A stretch of DNA of 64,000 nt from Actinopolyspora lacussalsi subsp. righensis (GTDB lineage: Bacteria; Actinomycetota; Actinomycetes; Mycobacteriales; Pseudonocardiaceae). The stretch is taken from positions 1 to 64,000 of the forward strand of contig NZ_FPAT01000012.1 in assembly GCF_900116555.1 (NCBI RefSeq), written 5' to 3'. Every line of letters starts with the position of its first letter. The first letter of the stretch is position 1. Positions 1 through 10,420 of the stretch are shown here, one piece after another. Under the pieces are notes generated by a model. That model saw nothing but the letters and a program-made list of their open reading frames with translations. It was not told where the DNA came from and made no database searches. Made by a program: the position numbers and the translations under genes.

Positions 1-318
1 AACCGCATTCACCGTAGCACCCCAACCAACCCCCACTCACCGGGGGGTCACCCACCAACACCGAAACCCAACCAACCACGATCGAGCCCCGAGCCAGCAA
101 GCACCAGGCACCACATGCAGTTCTTCAAACAACCAGCCACCACCACGAACCGAAACCCAGAAACCACCGAACAAACCAGAACCACGTCCCAGCTCATCCA
201 CCCTCGTGATTTCCAACCCGGCCCCGCCGTGCTGACAACAACCACTCTAAACCCCCACCACACCACCCCACACACCCACCCCCCACTAATTCACGAAATC
301 CCAGGACAGCCCCGATAA
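1..318 (+). other. Open frame entering from the left edge; A+C-rich
   Basis: Frame 1 is open from the first base to a TAA ending at 318, giving 105 codons with no clear start. The sequence is strongly skewed: the plus strand is mostly A and C. The reading is therefore rich in Thr, Pro, His, Asn and Gln. It may be the low-complexity 3' end of a plus-strand gene that begins outside the window, or non-coding DNA with a base skew that removes stop codons. No motif is recognisable, and the frames on the other strand look no better. From 319 to 387 I see only the approach to the next gene's stop. Confidence 0.25.
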
Positions 319-387
319 ATACCCCGAAAACCATTCGGATAACCGCCGTACGCTCACAGTTCACCGGGGCCGCCCGTATGGGCCTCC

Positions 388-1281
388 CTAACGGGGCGCG
401 AGCGCACCCGCCGAATCGGACAGTCCACGACGACCTTCACGCAGTTCGTGCTGCCAGTTGGTGATTCGGCGCACGACCAGTACGGCCAGTATCGCCGCTG
501 ACACTTGTAAGGGGGCGACGAGAAAACCGGCCAACGCCAGATCCTGATAGAACGCGAGCGCTTCCCGGCCGGTGAGGTCGAGCGGATTTCCACTCGACCC
601 GGTATGTGCATAAGTGATCACACGCGCGTGACGGTCCGTGCAGAACATCGCGAGATAGAACAGCCACCAGGCCCAGAGCAGCCCGCCCTTGTAATCGACA
701 CTCGACTCCATACCGCCCCGCTCGTGGCCGGGACGACTCGCTCGCCAGATGTCGGTGAGGATCTGCTTCGGAAACCAGAAATTGACGACCGGGACGATCC
801 AACCGAGTATCAACCAGGGCTTCCGCCTCCGATGTATCCCGGGGTCCAGCACTTCCGCGTTGCCGCGCACCCGGAACAACCAGACCAGGAAGAGCACCAT
901 CGCTGGCAGCAACACGAGTGCGCTGAGCACCCCGACCACCAGTTCCAGCCCCTCCATCGGCAGGAACTCCATGTTCCAGTAGGAGCGCGACTGCTCCATC
1001 GCCTCGCTGTACACCACGAACAGTCGGAGCTGCACGAGAAAGTACAACGCCTGGAATACGGCGAAGCACAACAGCAGCACGATGGTGGCGATCCCCAGAC
1101 CGCGTGTGGGCCGCAGGACTCGCCGGGTGTCGATCGGTGGGGCCGCCCCGGCGATACCGGGTTCTGCAGGCGGTACGGCCCCGAGATCGCTCAACTGCTC
1201 GGCAGGCAGTGCCCTGCCACCGCACACCGCGCAGTACTCCTGGTCAGCAGGAACGTGCCCACCACACACGGCACAGTTCAC
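388..1281 (-). CDS. DUF4328 family membrane protein with N-terminal zinc ribbon
   Basis: A protein of 297 residues. The start is a GTG at 1281, preceded by a purine-rich stretch (GGAAGTGG). The longer upstream reading is arginine/glycine-rich and lies antisense to the neighbour, so it was rejected. The N-terminus carries two CxxC knuckles (Cys3/6 and Cys17/20), a small zinc ribbon. A proline/alanine linker follows, then four or five hydrophobic segments between about residues 58 and 280, with conserved-looking Trp/Pro-rich loops such as GWIVPVVNFWFPK. This pattern matches actinobacterial DUF4328 proteins. Function is unknown; the ribbon suggests a cytosolic metal-binding or interaction module attached to a membrane domain. 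It appears monocistronic, 131 bp downstream of the regulator gene. Confidence 0.75.
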   Translation of the reverse strand: MNCAVCGGHVPADQEYCAVCGGRALPAEQLSDLGAVPPAEPGIAGAAPPIDTRRVLRPTRGLGIATIVLLLCFAVFQALYFLVQLRLFVVYSEAMEQSRSYWNMEFLPMEGLELVVGVLSALVLLPAMVLFLVWLFRVRGNAEVLDPGIHRRRKPWLILGWIVPVVNFWFPKQILTDIWRASRPGHERGGMESSVDYKGGLLWAWWLFYLAMFCTDRHARVITYAHTGSSGNPLDLTGREALAFYQDLALAGFLVAPLQVSAAILAVLVVRRITNWQHELREGRRGLSDSAGALAPR

Positions 1282-1412
1282 TCGTCCACTTCCAATCTCG
1301 CCGAATGACAAAACGGCGCGGACAATACCGGCGCGACCACTCGGCGGGCACCCGAATTTCGAAACCTTGGAGTGCCGGTGTCCGGATCGTGACCGGCTCG
1401 TGACGGTGCCGT

Positions 1413-4400
1413 TCACCGGCCCAGTACGCGCCGAAGTTCCGCTCTGGCAGCGGTGCTCGACGAGTCGAAACGACTCGCGTAGAGCTCGTCGAATTCCTCG
1501 GCTCCCAGCTCCGAACGCAACCGAGCGCACATCTCGCGCACGTCGGGATCCCCCCGGTCCAGCACCCCCTGCAGTGCCGCTGCCACGCCGAGCAATCGCG
1601 CGGCTTCTCGCGGAGCTCCCTCGACGAGTACCAGTCGAGCCAGCTGCTCGCACAACACCGCGCTCACCGGTCTGTCCGCCACGGGATTTTCGGAGTCCAG
1701 GGCTTTCCCGAACAGTTCACGAGCACCGGCGGCGTCGTCCTCGTCCAACGACAACCGGATCCGGAACGAGAGCAGCAGATCGCGCATCATCGGATGTGGT
1801 GGTGATCCGAGTTCCACGAGATCCGCCTCGGCGTCTCGCACCAGCCGGTGAGCCGATTCGGTGTCGCCCTCGGCCCTGGTCAGTTCCATCCACCCGTAGG
1901 TGACGACGACGCGATGACTGGAGGGAGTGGTGCCCGCCAGCCGGGAAGCCTCGTCCAACTCGGACCGTGCGCCGGAGAGGTCTCCCATCCGAACTCGATG
2001 CATTCCGATGCGGGCCAGCTGTGGTACCAGTTCGGTGGTGGAACGCAGCTCGCGCAGCACACGTACGGATTCCGTGAGTCGCTCGACAGCGCTTTCGTGA
2101 TCGCCCCGCAGCGAGTGAAAATCGGCCGTGCTGCCGATGGCCTGGGCCTTCCCCCAGCGATCACCGATCGCCTCGAAAGCGGCCACGGCCCACTCGGCGT
2201 GCTTCTCCCCCTCACCTGTCTCGCCCCGGCGCTCGACCAGTATCGCCCACCCGTAGTGCGCGGCGGCCCTGGGCCACGGATCGGGGTGTTCGGCCGCGCG
2301 CCGCAACGAGTCCGCCATCTCGTCCAGCCGCTCCGTCAGCAACCAGATCATGGGTTCCAGCAGCCCCAGGTAGACGTACCGCGACATCGCGCCCGTGTCG
2401 CGCAGCTTCTCCACCGCCGCGCCCAGCCGTTCCGACCAACCGTAGGAGTCCTCGTAGAGCCTGCTGACCAGCTCCACCACCGCGCGGCTCGCCGCGGGTG
2501 CCGGTCCGGACAGCGCAGCCACGTCACGCATCCGCTCGGCGAGTTCGGTGTGGCGCATGGTCATCGACCAGTACCAGTTGAGCGCGGCGGCGAGCCTGAT
2601 ACCGATATCGGCGTCGGAGTTCTCCAACGCCCAGTGCGACGCCCGCATGGTGTTGTCGTGCTCGACGTCCAGCCGTGCCAGCCACGTCAGTTGTTCCCGG
2701 GAGTGGATGCGTGGGGCCGCTGTCTCCGCGAAGGCCAGAAAGTGCTCGGCGTGACGACGTCCCAGGGCTTCGACCTCGTCGGCGGCCGCCAGCTGCTCGG
2801 AGCAGAAGGCCCGCACGGTCTCCAGCATCCGGTAGCGCATCACCGTGCCCTGGTCCACGGCCTCCACGAGGGACTTGTCCACCAGGTCGGAGAGCAGCTC
2901 GTCCACGTCCGCGGCGACCGGTCCGGCACCGGAGCACACTTCGGCCACCGATTCGGCACGCGCGGATCCCGCGAACACCGACATCCTGCGCGCCAGTGTC
3001 CGCTCGGATTCGGTCAGCAGCTCCCAGCTCCACTCCACCACCGCTCGCAGCGTGCGGTGGCGCGACATGGCGGCCCGGTTTCCCCTGGTGAGCAGCCGGA
3101 ACCGGTCGTCCAGCCGTTCCGCGAGCATGCGGGGGCTCATGGAGCGGACCCGGGCGGCGGCCAACTCGATGGCCAGCGGCATGCCGTCGAGCTCACGGCA
3201 GATCTCCATGACGTCGGCCGTGTTGGCCGCGGTGAGTTCGAAGTCGTGCCGTGCGGCGGCGGCACGCTGCACGAACAGTCGGACGGCGGGGCTGGCAGCG
3301 GCTGCTTCGACGTTGTCGGGAACTTCCAGCGGCCCCACGGGGAACAGTTTCTCGCCCGGCAGTGCCAGCGGTTCCCTGCTGGTGGCCAGTATCCGCAGTT
3401 CGGCGACGAGGGTGAGCAGCCGCTCGGTCAGCTCGGCGGCTCTCGTGACGAGGTGCTCGCAGTTGTCCAGGATCAACAGGGTCGGTTCGGAACCGAGCGT
3501 CTCCACCAGTCCGGAGAGCGGATCGCCCGGACGACCGTGATTCAGTCGGGGTGCTTCTCGGACTCCCAGGCCCGTCAGCACCGCCGCGGCGAGCTCCTGA
3601 TCGTCGCGCACCGGCGCGAGTTCCACGAACAGCACCCGAAGCGCGGTGATCCGGGAGGCACTCTCGATCGAGAGTCTGGTCTTGCCGGAGCCGCCGGGGC
3701 CGAACAACGTCACCAGGCGCGCGTCACGCAACGCGTGGTCCAGCCGCTCCAGTTCCGGCTCCCGCCCCACGAAACCGCTCAACCGCCTCGGCAGCGCCGC
3801 GCCGTTCGGAGCGGTCCCGCCACCGGCGCCGGGATCGTCGTCCGGGGGGTCTCGCTCGACGACGCCCGCTGTTCCGGAGGTGGCAGGCGCTTTTGCGGAG
3901 GTGACAGGCGCTGTCCCGGAGGCGGTGGCCGCGTCGTCACTTCCCTCCCGCGGCAGGGCGAGACGCATCTCACGTAGCCGGTCACCGGGTTCGGTCCCGA
4001 GACGTTCGACCAGCCGGTCACGCAGCTGTTCGTAGGCGCTCACGGCCTCGGCCCGCCTTCCGGCGGCGCGCAGCGCGCGGAAGCGCAGCTCGGCGAGGCT
4101 CTCGTCGAGCGGATGCCTGGCGGTCAGCAGCGCGAGCTCCTCGATGAGCCCGGCGTGGTCGCCGAGTCGTAGCTCGGCCTCGATCCGCTCGGTGAGTGCG
4201 GCACGCCCGAGCCGTTCCAGTCGGGGGACGGTGGCTTCGGCGAACGGGAGATCGCGGAAATCGATCAGGGGATCGCCGCGCCACAGTTCCAGCGCGGCCC
4301 GCAGGTCCTCGGCCGCCTCCGCCGGAAGGTTCCGGCGGAGCGCCCCACGGCCACTGGCGACCAACCGTTCGAAGCGGTGCAGATCGACCCGGTCCGGATC

Positions 4401-4691
4401 CGCCCGCAGCGCGTAGCCGAGCCCTTCGGAGCTCAGCCGCAGACCGGTCGTGGCACGCAGTGCCCGCCTGGTACGGGCGACCAGCGTGTGCAGCGCGTTC
4501 GTGGCATCGCCGGGAACCGCGTCGGTCCAGAGGTCGTCGATCAGCGTCCGCACCGGAACGCTGTGGTTGAGGTCCAGCGCCAACCGAGCCAGCAGGGTGC
4601 GCACTCGGTTACCACCCAGCTCGACCGGTTCTCCCCCGTCGTCGTGCACCCGGAACGGGCCGAGCATCACCAGCAGCACGCGGCACCTCAC
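1413..4691 (-). CDS. AfsR/SARP-family transcriptional regulator with BTAD and NTPase domains
   Basis: A large regulator of 1092 residues. The GTG start at 4691 has AGGA five bases upstream. An OmpR-type winged-helix DNA-binding domain (about residues 5-95) is followed by a bacterial transcriptional activation domain (about 98-245), an Ala/Pro/Asp-rich linker, and an NB-ARC-like ATPase. Its Walker A GPGGSGKT lies at 331-338 and its Walker B-like LLILDNCEH near 395-405. The C-terminal half is helical and TPR-like. No C-terminal LuxR helix-turn-helix is visible. This domain order is that of AfsR-like activators of secondary metabolism or stress genes. There is no biosynthetic cluster nearby, so the target cannot be named. 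It sits 60 bp downstream of the voltage-sensor-like gene. Confidence 0.85.
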   Translation of the reverse strand: MRCRVLLVMLGPFRVHDDGGEPVELGGNRVRTLLARLALDLNHSVPVRTLIDDLWTDAVPGDATNALHTLVARTRRALRATTGLRLSSEGLGYALRADPDRVDLHRFERLVASGRGALRRNLPAEAAEDLRAALELWRGDPLIDFRDLPFAEATVPRLERLGRAALTERIEAELRLGDHAGLIEELALLTARHPLDESLAELRFRALRAAGRRAEAVSAYEQLRDRLVERLGTEPGDRLREMRLALPREGSDDAATASGTAPVTSAKAPATSGTAGVVERDPPDDDPGAGGGTAPNGAALPRRLSGFVGREPELERLDHALRDARLVTLFGPGGSGKTRLSIESASRITALRVLFVELAPVRDDQELAAAVLTGLGVREAPRLNHGRPGDPLSGLVETLGSEPTLLILDNCEHLVTRAAELTERLLTLVAELRILATSREPLALPGEKLFPVGPLEVPDNVEAAAASPAVRLFVQRAAAARHDFELTAANTADVMEICRELDGMPLAIELAAARVRSMSPRMLAERLDDRFRLLTRGNRAAMSRHRTLRAVVEWSWELLTESERTLARRMSVFAGSARAESVAEVCSGAGPVAADVDELLSDLVDKSLVEAVDQGTVMRYRMLETVRAFCSEQLAAADEVEALGRRHAEHFLAFAETAAPRIHSREQLTWLARLDVEHDNTMRASHWALENSDADIGIRLAAALNWYWSMTMRHTELAERMRDVAALSGPAPAASRAVVELVSRLYEDSYGWSERLGAAVEKLRDTGAMSRYVYLGLLEPMIWLLTERLDEMADSLRRAAEHPDPWPRAAAHYGWAILVERRGETGEGEKHAEWAVAAFEAIGDRWGKAQAIGSTADFHSLRGDHESAVERLTESVRVLRELRSTTELVPQLARIGMHRVRMGDLSGARSELDEASRLAGTTPSSHRVVVTYGWMELTRAEGDTESAHRLVRDAEADLVELGSPPHPMMRDLLLSFRIRLSLDEDDAAGARELFGKALDSENPVADRPVSAVLCEQLARLVLVEGAPREAARLLGVAAALQGVLDRGDPDVREMCARLRSELGAEEFDELYASRFDSSSTAARAELRRVLGR

Positions 4692-4751
4692 CAGTTCCTG
4701 TCGCGTCCTCGCGAGCCACGACGCACCGAAGCCGCCCGATGTGACAGCGCA

Positions 4752-5372
4752 TCACCGGCCACGCTCCGACCGCTCGTCACGACGCCGTCGCAACCACGTG
4801 ACGAGTCCACCGATCGCGGCCGCGAACAGCACGACGACTCCGAGCAGCACGGGCCATCCCCAGCGACTCGATACCGCGTCCAGCGTACGTCGGGTGGGGC
4901 TGTCCTCGTCGGCCAGCACCACACCGAGCAGCACCACGGCGGCCAGCAGGACCGCTCCGAGCAGGGCGTACCTCGGCCTGCCCAGCACTCGGGAGCGCCG
5001 GTGCAGCACTCGGGCGACCTTGACGAGGCGGAACACCCGCACGAGCTGGACCGCGGCGACCACCCGGACCAGCCGCAGCACCTGGGCGGGGGCGAACGCG
5101 AACACCACCGCCGGGATGGTCAGCACGGTGACCAGTGCCATCCACCAGTGTTCCCGCAGCCAGCGAGGCCGATCCCGGCTGAACCAGAACAGCAGCACCG
5201 ACTCGGCGGTGAGCACCAGCATCGACGACCAGTTGAGCACGCTGCCGAACAGCGACACCGGCCCGTCGAGCCGGGTGAGGAACACCGCGGGAACCGAGGC
5301 GGCAGCGGCGGTGAGCACCGGAACGTGCAGCGCGCTCCGGATCCGGTCCTCGCCGCTCCGCCGGGAATCCAC
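4752..5372 (-). CDS. Voltage-sensor-like membrane protein, pore module apparently missing
   Basis: A protein of 206 residues with a GTG start. Hydrophobic segments lie near residues 15-35, 45-65, 78-95, 135-155 and 172-192. A basic stretch at about 100-128 has Arg/Lys every three to four residues (RLVRVV...LVRVFRLVKVARV), resembling the S4 helix of voltage-gated ion channels, and the four N-terminal helices fit a voltage-sensor domain. After it come only one or two helices and no TVGYG-like selectivity filter. It could be a truncated ion transporter, a sensor-only protein like a proton channel, or a remote homologue of neither. It lies between the clpC terminator and the AfsR-like gene on the same strand. 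Confidence 0.55.
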   Translation of the reverse strand: MDSRRSGEDRIRSALHVPVLTAAAASVPAVFLTRLDGPVSLFGSVLNWSSMLVLTAESVLLFWFSRDRPRWLREHWWMALVTVLTIPAVVFAFAPAQVLRLVRVVAAVQLVRVFRLVKVARVLHRRSRVLGRPRYALLGAVLLAAVVLLGVVLADEDSPTRRTLDAVSSRWGWPVLLGVVVLFAAAIGGLVTWLRRRRDERSERGR

Positions 5373-5433
5373 GCGAATCGGACCTTACCGGTCGTTCCGG
5401 AGGTCCACGGCGGTCGTGGTGCCGGGCGACCGA

Positions 5434-5475
5434 CGAAACGATCCCGCCCCCGGAGGGACGGGATCGATCGTTTCG
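5434..5475 (-). terminator. Hairpin downstream of clpC
   Basis: Nested inverted repeats lie just past the clpC stop. GATCCCG pairs with CGGGATC, and alternatively CGAAACGAT pairs with ATCGTTTCG. A T-run is short or absent, as is common for actinobacterial terminators. It separates clpC from the voltage-sensor-like gene. Confidence 0.55.
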
Positions 5476-5485
5476 ACTCGGTGGA

Positions 5486-8071
5486 TCACTCGGAGGAGCC
5501 GGAGCCCTCGGACTGGTCGTCCTGGTTGGAGCCGGAGCTCTCCGAGGACGAGCCACCGGAGGAACCGGCCAGGTCCACCGGCGGGGTGTCCGGAACGGTG
5601 GAAGGCTTGAGCTCACCCCGGAAGGTGAACTGGGCCTGGTCCTCGGTGCCTTCCTCGTCCCAACCGTCGACGTCGACGATGACGATCTGACCCGCCTCGA
5701 CCTCGCCGAACAGGATCTTCTCGGAAAGCTTGTCCTCGATCTCGTGCTGGATCGTGCGGCGCAGCGGCCGGGCACCCAGCACCGGGTCGAAGCCCCGCTT
5801 GGCCACCAGCTTCTTGGCCTTCGAGGTCAACTCGATGGACATGTCCTTGCTCTTGAGGGCGGTTTCCACCCTGCCGATGAGCAGGTCGACCATCCGGATG
5901 ATCTCTTCCTCGGTGAGCTGGTGGAAGACGATCACGTCGTCGATCCGGTTGAGGAACTCCGGACGGAAGTGCTTCTTCATCTCCTCGTTGACCTTGGACT
6001 TCATCCGCTCGTAGTTGGTCTCCTGCTCGTTACCAGCGGTGAAGCCCAGACCGACCGCCTTGGAGATGTCGGCCGTGCCCAGGTTGGAGGTGAAGATCAG
6101 CACCGTGTTCTTGAAGTCGACCACACGGCCCTGACCGTCCGTGAGCCTGCCGTCCTCCAGGACCTGCAACAGCGTGTTGTAGATCTCGTGGTGGGCCTTC
6201 TCGATCTCGTCGAACAGCACCACGGAGAACGGCTTGCGGCGGACCTTCTCGGTGAGCTGGCCGCCCTCCTCGTAGCCGACGTAGCCCGGAGGGGCGCCGA
6301 ACAGCCGGGAGGCCGTGTAGCGGTCGTGGTACTCACCCATGTCGATCTGGACCAGGGCGTCGTCGTCGCCGAACAGGAACTCCGCCAACGACTTGGACAG
6401 CTCGGTCTTACCGACACCGGAGGGACCGGCGAAGATGAAGGAACCGGAGGGACGCTGCGGGTCCTTCAGGCCGGCACGGGTGCGGCGGATCGCCTGGGAG
6501 ACGGCCTTGACCGCGTCCTCCTGGCCGATGATCCGCTTGTGCAGCTCGTCCTCCATGCGCAGCAGCCTGGAGGTCTCCTCCTCGGTGAGGCGGAACACCG
6601 GAATACCGGTCCAGTTGGCCAGCACCTCGGCGATCTGCTCGTCGTCGACCTCGGCCACGACGTCGAGATCACCGGCCTTCCACTGGGTCTCGCGCTCCTC
6701 CTTCTGCGTGATGAGCTGCTTCTCCTCGTCACGCAGCCTGGCGGCGCGCTCGAAGTCCTGTCCGTCGATGGAGGACTCCTTGTCCCTGCGGACCTCGGCG
6801 ATCTTCTCGTCGAACTCGCGCAGGTCCGGCGGTGCGGTCATCCGGCGGATGCGCATCCGCGCACCGGCCTCGTCCAGCAGGTCGATCGCCTTGTCCGGCA
6901 GGTACCGGTCGTTGATGTAGCGATCCGCCAGGCTGGCCGCTGCCGAGAGGGCGGAGTCGGTGATGGAAACGCGGTGGTGCGCCTCGTAGCGGTCCCGCAG
7001 TCCCTTGAGGATCTCCACGGCGTGATCCAGCGAGGGCTCGCCCACCTGGATCGGCTGGAAACGACGTTCCAGGGCCGCGTCCTTCTCGACGTTCTTGCGG
7101 TACTCCTCCAGCGTGGTGGCACCGATGGTCTGCAGCTCACCGCGCGCCAGCATCGGCTTGAGGATGCTCGCCGCGTCGATGGCCCCCTCGGCGGCACCCG
7201 CACCGACCAGCGTGTGGATCTCGTCGATGAACAGGATGATGTCGCCGCGGGTCTTGATCTCCTTGAGGACCTTCTTCAGGCGCTCCTCGAAGTCACCACG
7301 GTAGCGGGAACCGGCGACCAGCGAACCGAGGTCGAGCGTGTAGAGCTGCTTCTCCTTCAGCGTCTCCGGGACCTCGCCCTTGACGATCTTCTGAGCCAGC
7401 CCCTCCACCACGGCGGTCTTGCCGACACCGGCCTCGCCGATGAGGACGGGGTTGTTCTTGGTGCGGCGGGACAGCACCTGCATGATGCGCTCGATCTCGG
7501 TGTCACGGCCGATCACCGGGTCGAGCTTGGTCTCACGGGCGCTCTGGGTGAGGTTGCGGCCGAACTGGTCCAGCACCAGTGAGGAGGACGGGGTGCCCTC
7601 GCTGCGGCCACCGGCCTCGGCCGGTTCCTTGCCCTGGTAGCCGGACAGCAGCTGCAACACCTGCTGGCGAACCCGGTTGAGATCGGCGCCGAGCTTGACC
7701 AGCACCTGCGCGGCCACGCCCTCGCCCTCGCGAATCAGCCCGAGCAGGATGTGCTCGGTGCCGATGTAGTTGTGCCCGAGTTGGAGTGCCTCCCGCAGCG
7801 ACAGCTCCAGAACCTTCTTGGCCCTCGGGGTGAAGGGGATGTGGCCACTGGGCGCCTGCTGGCCCTGGCCGATGATCTCCTCGACCTGCTGGCGCACGCC
7901 CTCAAGGGCGATCCCCAGCGATTCCAGCGCCTTGGCGGCGACACCCTCACCCTCGTGGATCAGACCCAGGAGAATGTGCTCGGTGCCGATGTAGTTGTGG
8001 TTGAGCATCCTGGCCTCTTCCTGGGCCAGGACAACCACCCGCCTCGCGCGGTCGGTGAACCTCTCGAACAT
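5486..8071 (-). CDS. clpC: ClpC, AAA+ unfoldase of the Clp protease
   Basis: An 861-residue HSP100 ATPase that unfolds substrates and feeds them to ClpP. ATG at 8071 is preferred over the GTG two codons upstream, because AGGGAG lies five bases before the ATG. There are two Clp-N repeats (about residues 1-75 and 76-145). The first AAA+ module has Walker A GEAGVGKT at 212-219 and the Walker B region LFIDEIH. A UVR-containing middle region with charged helices follows, then a second AAA+ module with [12 protein letters not shown] near 550, and a Clp C-terminal domain. The last 40 residues or so are a Ser/Gly/Asp-rich tail longer than in mycobacterial ClpC1 (848 residues). Syntenic with Rv3596c. 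It is the target class of cyclomarin and ecumicin. Confidence 0.97.
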   Translation of the reverse strand: MFERFTDRARRVVVLAQEEARMLNHNYIGTEHILLGLIHEGEGVAAKALESLGIALEGVRQQVEEIIGQGQQAPSGHIPFTPRAKKVLELSLREALQLGHNYIGTEHILLGLIREGEGVAAQVLVKLGADLNRVRQQVLQLLSGYQGKEPAEAGGRSEGTPSSSLVLDQFGRNLTQSARETKLDPVIGRDTEIERIMQVLSRRTKNNPVLIGEAGVGKTAVVEGLAQKIVKGEVPETLKEKQLYTLDLGSLVAGSRYRGDFEERLKKVLKEIKTRGDIILFIDEIHTLVGAGAAEGAIDAASILKPMLARGELQTIGATTLEEYRKNVEKDAALERRFQPIQVGEPSLDHAVEILKGLRDRYEAHHRVSITDSALSAAASLADRYINDRYLPDKAIDLLDEAGARMRIRRMTAPPDLREFDEKIAEVRRDKESSIDGQDFERAARLRDEEKQLITQKEERETQWKAGDLDVVAEVDDEQIAEVLANWTGIPVFRLTEEETSRLLRMEDELHKRIIGQEDAVKAVSQAIRRTRAGLKDPQRPSGSFIFAGPSGVGKTELSKSLAEFLFGDDDALVQIDMGEYHDRYTASRLFGAPPGYVGYEEGGQLTEKVRRKPFSVVLFDEIEKAHHEIYNTLLQVLEDGRLTDGQGRVVDFKNTVLIFTSNLGTADISKAVGLGFTAGNEQETNYERMKSKVNEEMKKHFRPEFLNRIDDVIVFHQLTEEEIIRMVDLLIGRVETALKSKDMSIELTSKAKKLVAKRGFDPVLGARPLRRTIQHEIEDKLSEKILFGEVEAGQIVIVDVDGWDEEGTEDQAQFTFRGELKPSTVPDTPPVDLAGSSGGSSSESSGSNQDDQSEGSGSSE

Positions 8072-8077
8072 TCGCAC

Positions 8078-8396
8078 TCCCTGACTGCTGCGCCGGCGGT
8101 CTCGTACCGGGCACCGCTCCTGCTCACGCCGATGCCCGCGATGGGTTCAGCACTCTGAACTCCACTCTAGTAGCCACGGCGCACTCAGGGCTGTTCCGGC
8201 TCGCAGCCCACTTCTCGACAACGTTGCGTTCAGTCAGCCCAACAGGGCGTTGAGCTGCGAAATTCCATTCGAAAACCAGGTCGCCCGCGGTGTCCGCCGA
8301 GCGCGAACACCGCCTTCGGCGGACCGAATCTCACTCATCCGGCCCAGTGTGGCGACTGTCCGGCCCAGTGTGGTGCCGAGCCACGGTGCTCGCGGG
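8078..8396. promoter_or_regulatory. clpC upstream region with a palindrome and a direct repeat
   Basis: This gap carries the clpC promoter. A perfect inverted repeat GTTCAG-CACT-CTGAAC occupies 8145-8160, about 75-90 bp before the clpC ATG, where an activator or repressor would bind. The half-sites GTTC/GAAC recall ClgR-type operators of actinobacterial clp genes, but the spacing and inner bases do not match a consensus I can state. At the far end, CCGGCCCAGTGTGG is repeated directly at 8339-8352 and 8360-8373, immediately past the stop of the siderophore ATPase gene. No gene was seen. Confidence 0.45.
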
Positions 8397-9316
<920 letters not shown>

Positions 9317-9320
<4 letters not shown>

Positions 9321-10420
9321 GTCTGAACCTCCCGATACCGGTGGACGAGCAGATAGATCAGGTACGGGGCACCGAGCGCGGCGGTGACGATTCCGACCGG
9401 TAGTTGCAGCGAACCGAACAGCGTGCGCGAGACGAGATCGGCACCGACGACGAGAAGCGCTCCGAACACCATCGACACCACCAGTGGCGGTCGCGGGGTG
9501 CCTGCCGTGCGGAGGGCGATCTGCGGGGTGGCGAGCGCGACGAAGGCGATCGGCCCGGCCGCCGCGGTGGCCAGCGAGGCGAGCACGGCGGCCCCGAGCA
9601 GCAGCGCACCCCGGGCGATGTTGACGGGCACCCCGAGTTCGCGAACCGTGTCGTCGTCGAACTGCAACGCTCCCAAGGCGTGCGAGCCGAGCAGGGTCAA
9701 CGGTACGAGCACCAGCAGGGCCAGCCCGACCGGCACCACGTTGTCCCAGTCGCGCGCGTTGAGGCTGCCGGTCAGCCACACCATCGCGCGTCCGGCGTCC
9801 TGGGTCTCACCGATGGTCAGCAGCCACAGGGTCGCGTTGACCGTCAGCGCGTTCATGCCGATGCCGACCAGCACCAACCGGAACGAGTCCACCCCGCCCC
9901 GGTAGGCCAGCAACCCGACCAGCACCGCGGTGACGATGCCGCCCCCCAGCGCGACCAGGGGCAGGCCGAGGCTCGCGACGACGCCGCTGATTCCGCCGAG
10001 CGTGCCGGAGGTGACGATGACGGCGGTGGCCGCCGCACCGGCACCTGTGGTCACGCCCAGCAGATCCGGGCTGGCCAGCGGATTGCGCACCACCGCCTGC
10101 GTGATCGCGCCGGACAACCCGAGAGCTGCCCCGACCAGCAGTCCGGTCAACGCACGCGGCAACCGCAGCTGCAGCACCACGAGCCGTTCCCCGGCGTCGC
10201 CACCGCCGAACAGTGTGCGCAGCACCCCCAGCGGGGAGATCGGGTAGTCGCCGAGCGCCAGATCGCAGGCGAACACCAGAAGAAGCCCCGCGAGGCCGCC
10301 CAACAGCGCCACCAGCGGCCGGAGGCGCAGCACCGTGGACACGGGGCCGACGCGCAGCGGGACGCGGCCACGTACCCGAGCGGCCGGGGCGCCGACGGGG
10401 GTTCGCACCGATTCCGTCAC
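9317..10420 (-). CDS. Iron-siderophore ABC transporter permease (FecCD family), second subunit
   Basis: A 367-residue integral membrane permease with about nine or ten hydrophobic helices. The GTG start at 10420 overlaps the stop of the first permease as GTGA. FecCD hallmarks are present: the coupling region LRLPRALTGLLVGAALGLSG and the following NPLASPDLLGVTTGA, plus GPIAFVALATPQIA near the C-terminus. It is expected to pair with the 10417-11592 permease as a heterodimer in the cytoplasmic membrane, with the ATPase at 8397-9320 below it. Confidence 0.93.

Noticed and set aside
1848-3977. A 709-codon plus-strand frame antisense to the AfsR-like gene
   Set aside because: Shadow frame; Gly/Gln/His/Arg-rich with no family resemblance.
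5744-7582. A 612-codon plus-strand frame antisense to clpC
   Set aside because: Shadow of clpC; Leu/Val/Asp-rich without motifs.
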